In this document: positions 61,500-64,000 of the stretch, in pieces
Layout: each line of letters begins with the position of its first letter
Position numbering within the stretch: the first letter of the stretch is position 1
From: Mucor racemosus
Taxonomy: Eukaryota; Mucoromycota; Mucoromycetes; Mucorales; Mucoraceae
DNA length: 64,000 nucleotides
Direction: 5' to 3'
Assembly: GCA_027405735.1 (NCBI GenBank)
Contig: JAPEHQ010000019.1
Location: 1,038,360 to 1,102,359 of the forward strand
Notes under the pieces: generated by a model
What the model saw: only the letters and a program-made list of their open reading frames with translations
What the model was told of the DNA's origin: nothing
Database searches by the model: none
Position numbers and translations under genes: made by a program

Positions 61500-62993
61500 G
61501 ATTACATCATAATAATATTACATTACACCATATCAAAAAATACCATAATAAGATACAATACAACACAACACAATAAAATACAAATACAAATACACCACAC
61601 AATAATAGAATAAAAGAATAAAAAAATAAAATAAAATAGCAACAGGAATTTAGCAACAAAATTCAGACTATAAAACAAAATAATAAAGATATAAATAGGA
61701 TTAGGATTAAGAGCAGATACAGAATTACTACGAAAAAAAAATCAGACATAAGCATACGGATAATATTACGAATATAATTATGAATAAATCTAGGAATATG
61801 TTTATAAATAGTAATAGAAACAAATATAAAAAAATTAGAATCTGGCATAAACATATAACAAAACACAAATTGAAATACAAATATAGGAATAAAATTAAGA
61901 TTAAAACCAGGGATACACTTACAATTAAAAAAAAAAATAATAACATATATATAAATAAAAAATAAAAAATACAATAATAATTAAGATTAGCAAGAATAGA
62001 ATTTAAGAATAAAATAGGATTAGAAGTATTAATATAATAAAGGATAGATAAAGAATATGATAAGACTAAGAATAGGAAAAAAATAAATAAATCAAAACAG
62101 TAAAATTAGGATTAAACCCAAAAGAAAAAATAATAATAATAACAATAACAATTAGAAACAAAAACTAGAATTAGGAAACAAAACAAAAAAATTACGATAA
62201 GGGATCAAAAAATAAAAAAAATCATAATTAAGGATAGGATGAAGACTAAGAATAGGATTACAAATAGCATTAGAATTACAAATAATAACATGCATACGAT
62301 TAATAACAAGAATAGAGTCAAAAATAGAATTATAAACAAGCATAAAAATTAGGATAAACTATAGGAATAGAGATAGAATCAAGAATAAAAAAAAATTAAA
62401 ATTAGGATTAGAACAAGACCAAGAACAAAAACAATAGATAGGAGAATAGGGCAGAATCATGAACATGCAAACGAATAGAAATAGCAAACAAAATCAAGAT
62501 AGGATTAAAATGAAAAAAAAAAATATGGACAATCTTAATAATAATAATATAGGATCAGGAACAGTGATAGAAATAGTAATACGAATAACATTAATACGGA
62601 CATTAATATGAATAATAAGATACCGAACTGAGTCATAATAATAATACGAATATGATTAAAAAAAAAAATAAAAAACAATACTAGAAAAAATATTAGATAT
62701 AGGAAAAATATAATACAACCAGAAAGATAATTAATATTAAGAAGCAGGAAATAGAATTAAGCATATAAATAACAATATATTAAAATTAGGAATATAATGA
62801 GAAATAGAGATAGGATAAATAATAAAAAAAAAAAACAAAATTGGACTTACAAACAGGAATAGGAATAAACTTAGAAATAACAATACAATAAGGATAAAAA
62901 AAAAATAAGAACAAAACAACAATAGCAGCAAGATCATACATACTATTTATGACATAATTAATATTAGAAACAGAAAATAGGAACATAATTATG

Positions 62994-63024
<31 letters not shown>

Positions 63025-63867
63025 TAAAAAATAAGAGAACAACATAAACATACAAAGCGAAACAGGAAATAATAATACAATCAAAATAGGATTAACAATA
63101 AATAAAATTAATATTATTAAGATCAATAAAATAATAAGCATAAGGAAGAGATATTATTATTATTATTATAATTAGGGAAAATATTAGAGAGAATATAGAT
63201 GAATACGATTAGGGATAGAATAATAAACAAGATTAAGATTAAAAGCATAATCTAGGGAAAAAAAAATTAAGAATAGAAATAGGAGTTAATATTAATAATA
63301 TGACTAATAATATAACTAGGATTAAAATTTATGATAAGAAACAAGGATAATAATAGAAAGATAATTTAGACATAAAGGATTACAATAAGGGATATGAATA
63401 AGATCATAATTTTAAATAGCATTAAATATAGGGATAATATTAAAATTAAAAATAAAAATATTACAATAGAATCAGCATAGGGATAAAGATAATATCAAGA
63501 TTATGAACATGGATAGAATCATACATAGGATCAAAAATCGAAATTAGGAATAATATCAGACTTAGAATAATAACAGGATTAGGATTAGAGACATAATTAG
63601 AATTAAGAATAGTGATAGGATTAAGCGTATATATATAAAAAAAAAAAAAAAAAAACAAGGCATAGAAACAGGGATAAAAATTACGATCAGGAACAAAAAT
63701 TAGGGTTAAAAATAGAAATTAGGCAAAAAATTAGTATTATGATAATGGCGAATATTAGATTAGAGACAGGATAAGGGTTAATATTGGAAACTAGAATTAA
63801 AGATAGCCTTAGAATTAGAATTAAAATTAGGAATAGAATTAGGATTAGGGACATAATTAAGATTAAT
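61500..63867. other. telomere-proximal A-rich low-complexity desert
   Basis: The plus strand is dominated by A with G, broken by short AATAGGA, ATTAGGA and AATAATAA words. Minus-strand ORFs here are strings of Ile/Leu/Phe/Asn and are composition artefacts. Towards 63820 the words ATTAGG and TTAGGG become denser, merging into the telomere. No gene seen. Confidence 0.8.
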
Positions 63868-64000
63868 GTTAGGGTTACGATTAGGGTCACGATTAGGGTT
63901 AGGGCTAGGGTTAGGGTTAGGGTTAGGGTTAGGGTTAGGGTTAGGGTTAGGGTTAGGGTTAGGGTTAGGGTTAGGGTTAGGGTTAGGGTTAGGGTTAGGG
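63868..64000 (+). repeat. telomere, (TTAGGG)n
   Basis: Variant units (TTACGATTAGGG, TCACGATTAGGG, GCTAGGG) to 63910, then fifteen perfect TTAGGG units to the last base. The G-rich strand reads 5'-3' to the right, so this is a right chromosome end. Confidence 0.98.

Noticed and set aside
61663..63890. Several minus ORFs rich in Ile, Leu, Phe and Asn
   Set aside because: Pure composition effect of the A-rich plus strand near the telomere.

Overview
The window is the right-hand end of an AT-rich fungal chromosome. It closes with a perfect run of TTAGGG repeats (63911-64000) whose G-rich strand points off the right edge. The genes are split by many short introns (about 36-95 nt, GTAAGT-like donors). 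The gene content is fungal: a Ski2-type RNA helicase, the Rab geranylgeranyltransferase alpha subunit, a Bni1/SepA-type formin and ER glucosidase II beta. Very low GC, tiny introns, an HSPA12-like protein and a chromodomain Ty3/gypsy element suggest an early-diverging, Mucoromycota-like fungus. The species is inferred, not shown.

Layout. 0.9-2.7 kb: a minus-strand CDF zinc-transporter subunit of Zrg17/ZnT6 type. 3.6-3.8 kb: a possible mini zinc-finger gene. 4.0-7.0 kb: a divergent HSPA12/Hsp70-like gene. 7-14 kb: gene-poor repeat mosaic with LTR relics and one broken small gene. 14.0-18.2 kb: complete SKI2 gene (9 exons, 1250 aa by my model). 20.3-21.1 kb: Myb/SANT-like gene. 22.0-24.0 kb: BET4, whose stop codon overlaps that of the convergent class I glutamine amidotransferase gene (24.0-24.8 kb). 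24.8-28 kb: repeats, including the inverted partner of the 9.1-9.8 kb block. 28.05-34.83 kb: an intact, very young chromoviral LTR retrotransposon with a 5-bp target duplication. 34.8-39.5 kb: decayed LTRs and repeat copies. 39.9-45.1 kb: formin (18 exons, 1387 aa). 46.1-48.1 kb: glucosidase II beta (534 aa, C-terminal HEEL).

From 48.6 kb to the end the sequence is subtelomeric. Two copies of a ~500-bp pogo/Tigger-like MITE in opposite orientation (48606-49104 and 60991-61497) bracket two unrecognised genes, a six-unit ~209-bp satellite, and a head-to-head gene pair. The minus gene of that pair is a telomere-linked RecQ-like helicase with its upstream module and Cys-rich tail. The plus gene is an OrsD-type zinc-finger protein. 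Interstitial telomere-like sequence, A-rich low-complexity DNA and the telomere follow.

The left two thirds is ordinary housekeeping sequence (zinc supply, RNA decay, Rab prenylation, actin nucleation, ER glycoprotein quality control) broken up by transposon debris. The most unusual part is the subtelomere. The modules I associate with one fungal telomere-linked helicase polypeptide lie here on two opposite strands, with start codons about 125 bp apart. The helicase half also carries an in-frame TGA and an unresolved frame break. Exon models were read by eye; introns follow GT-AG and the reading phases were checked.
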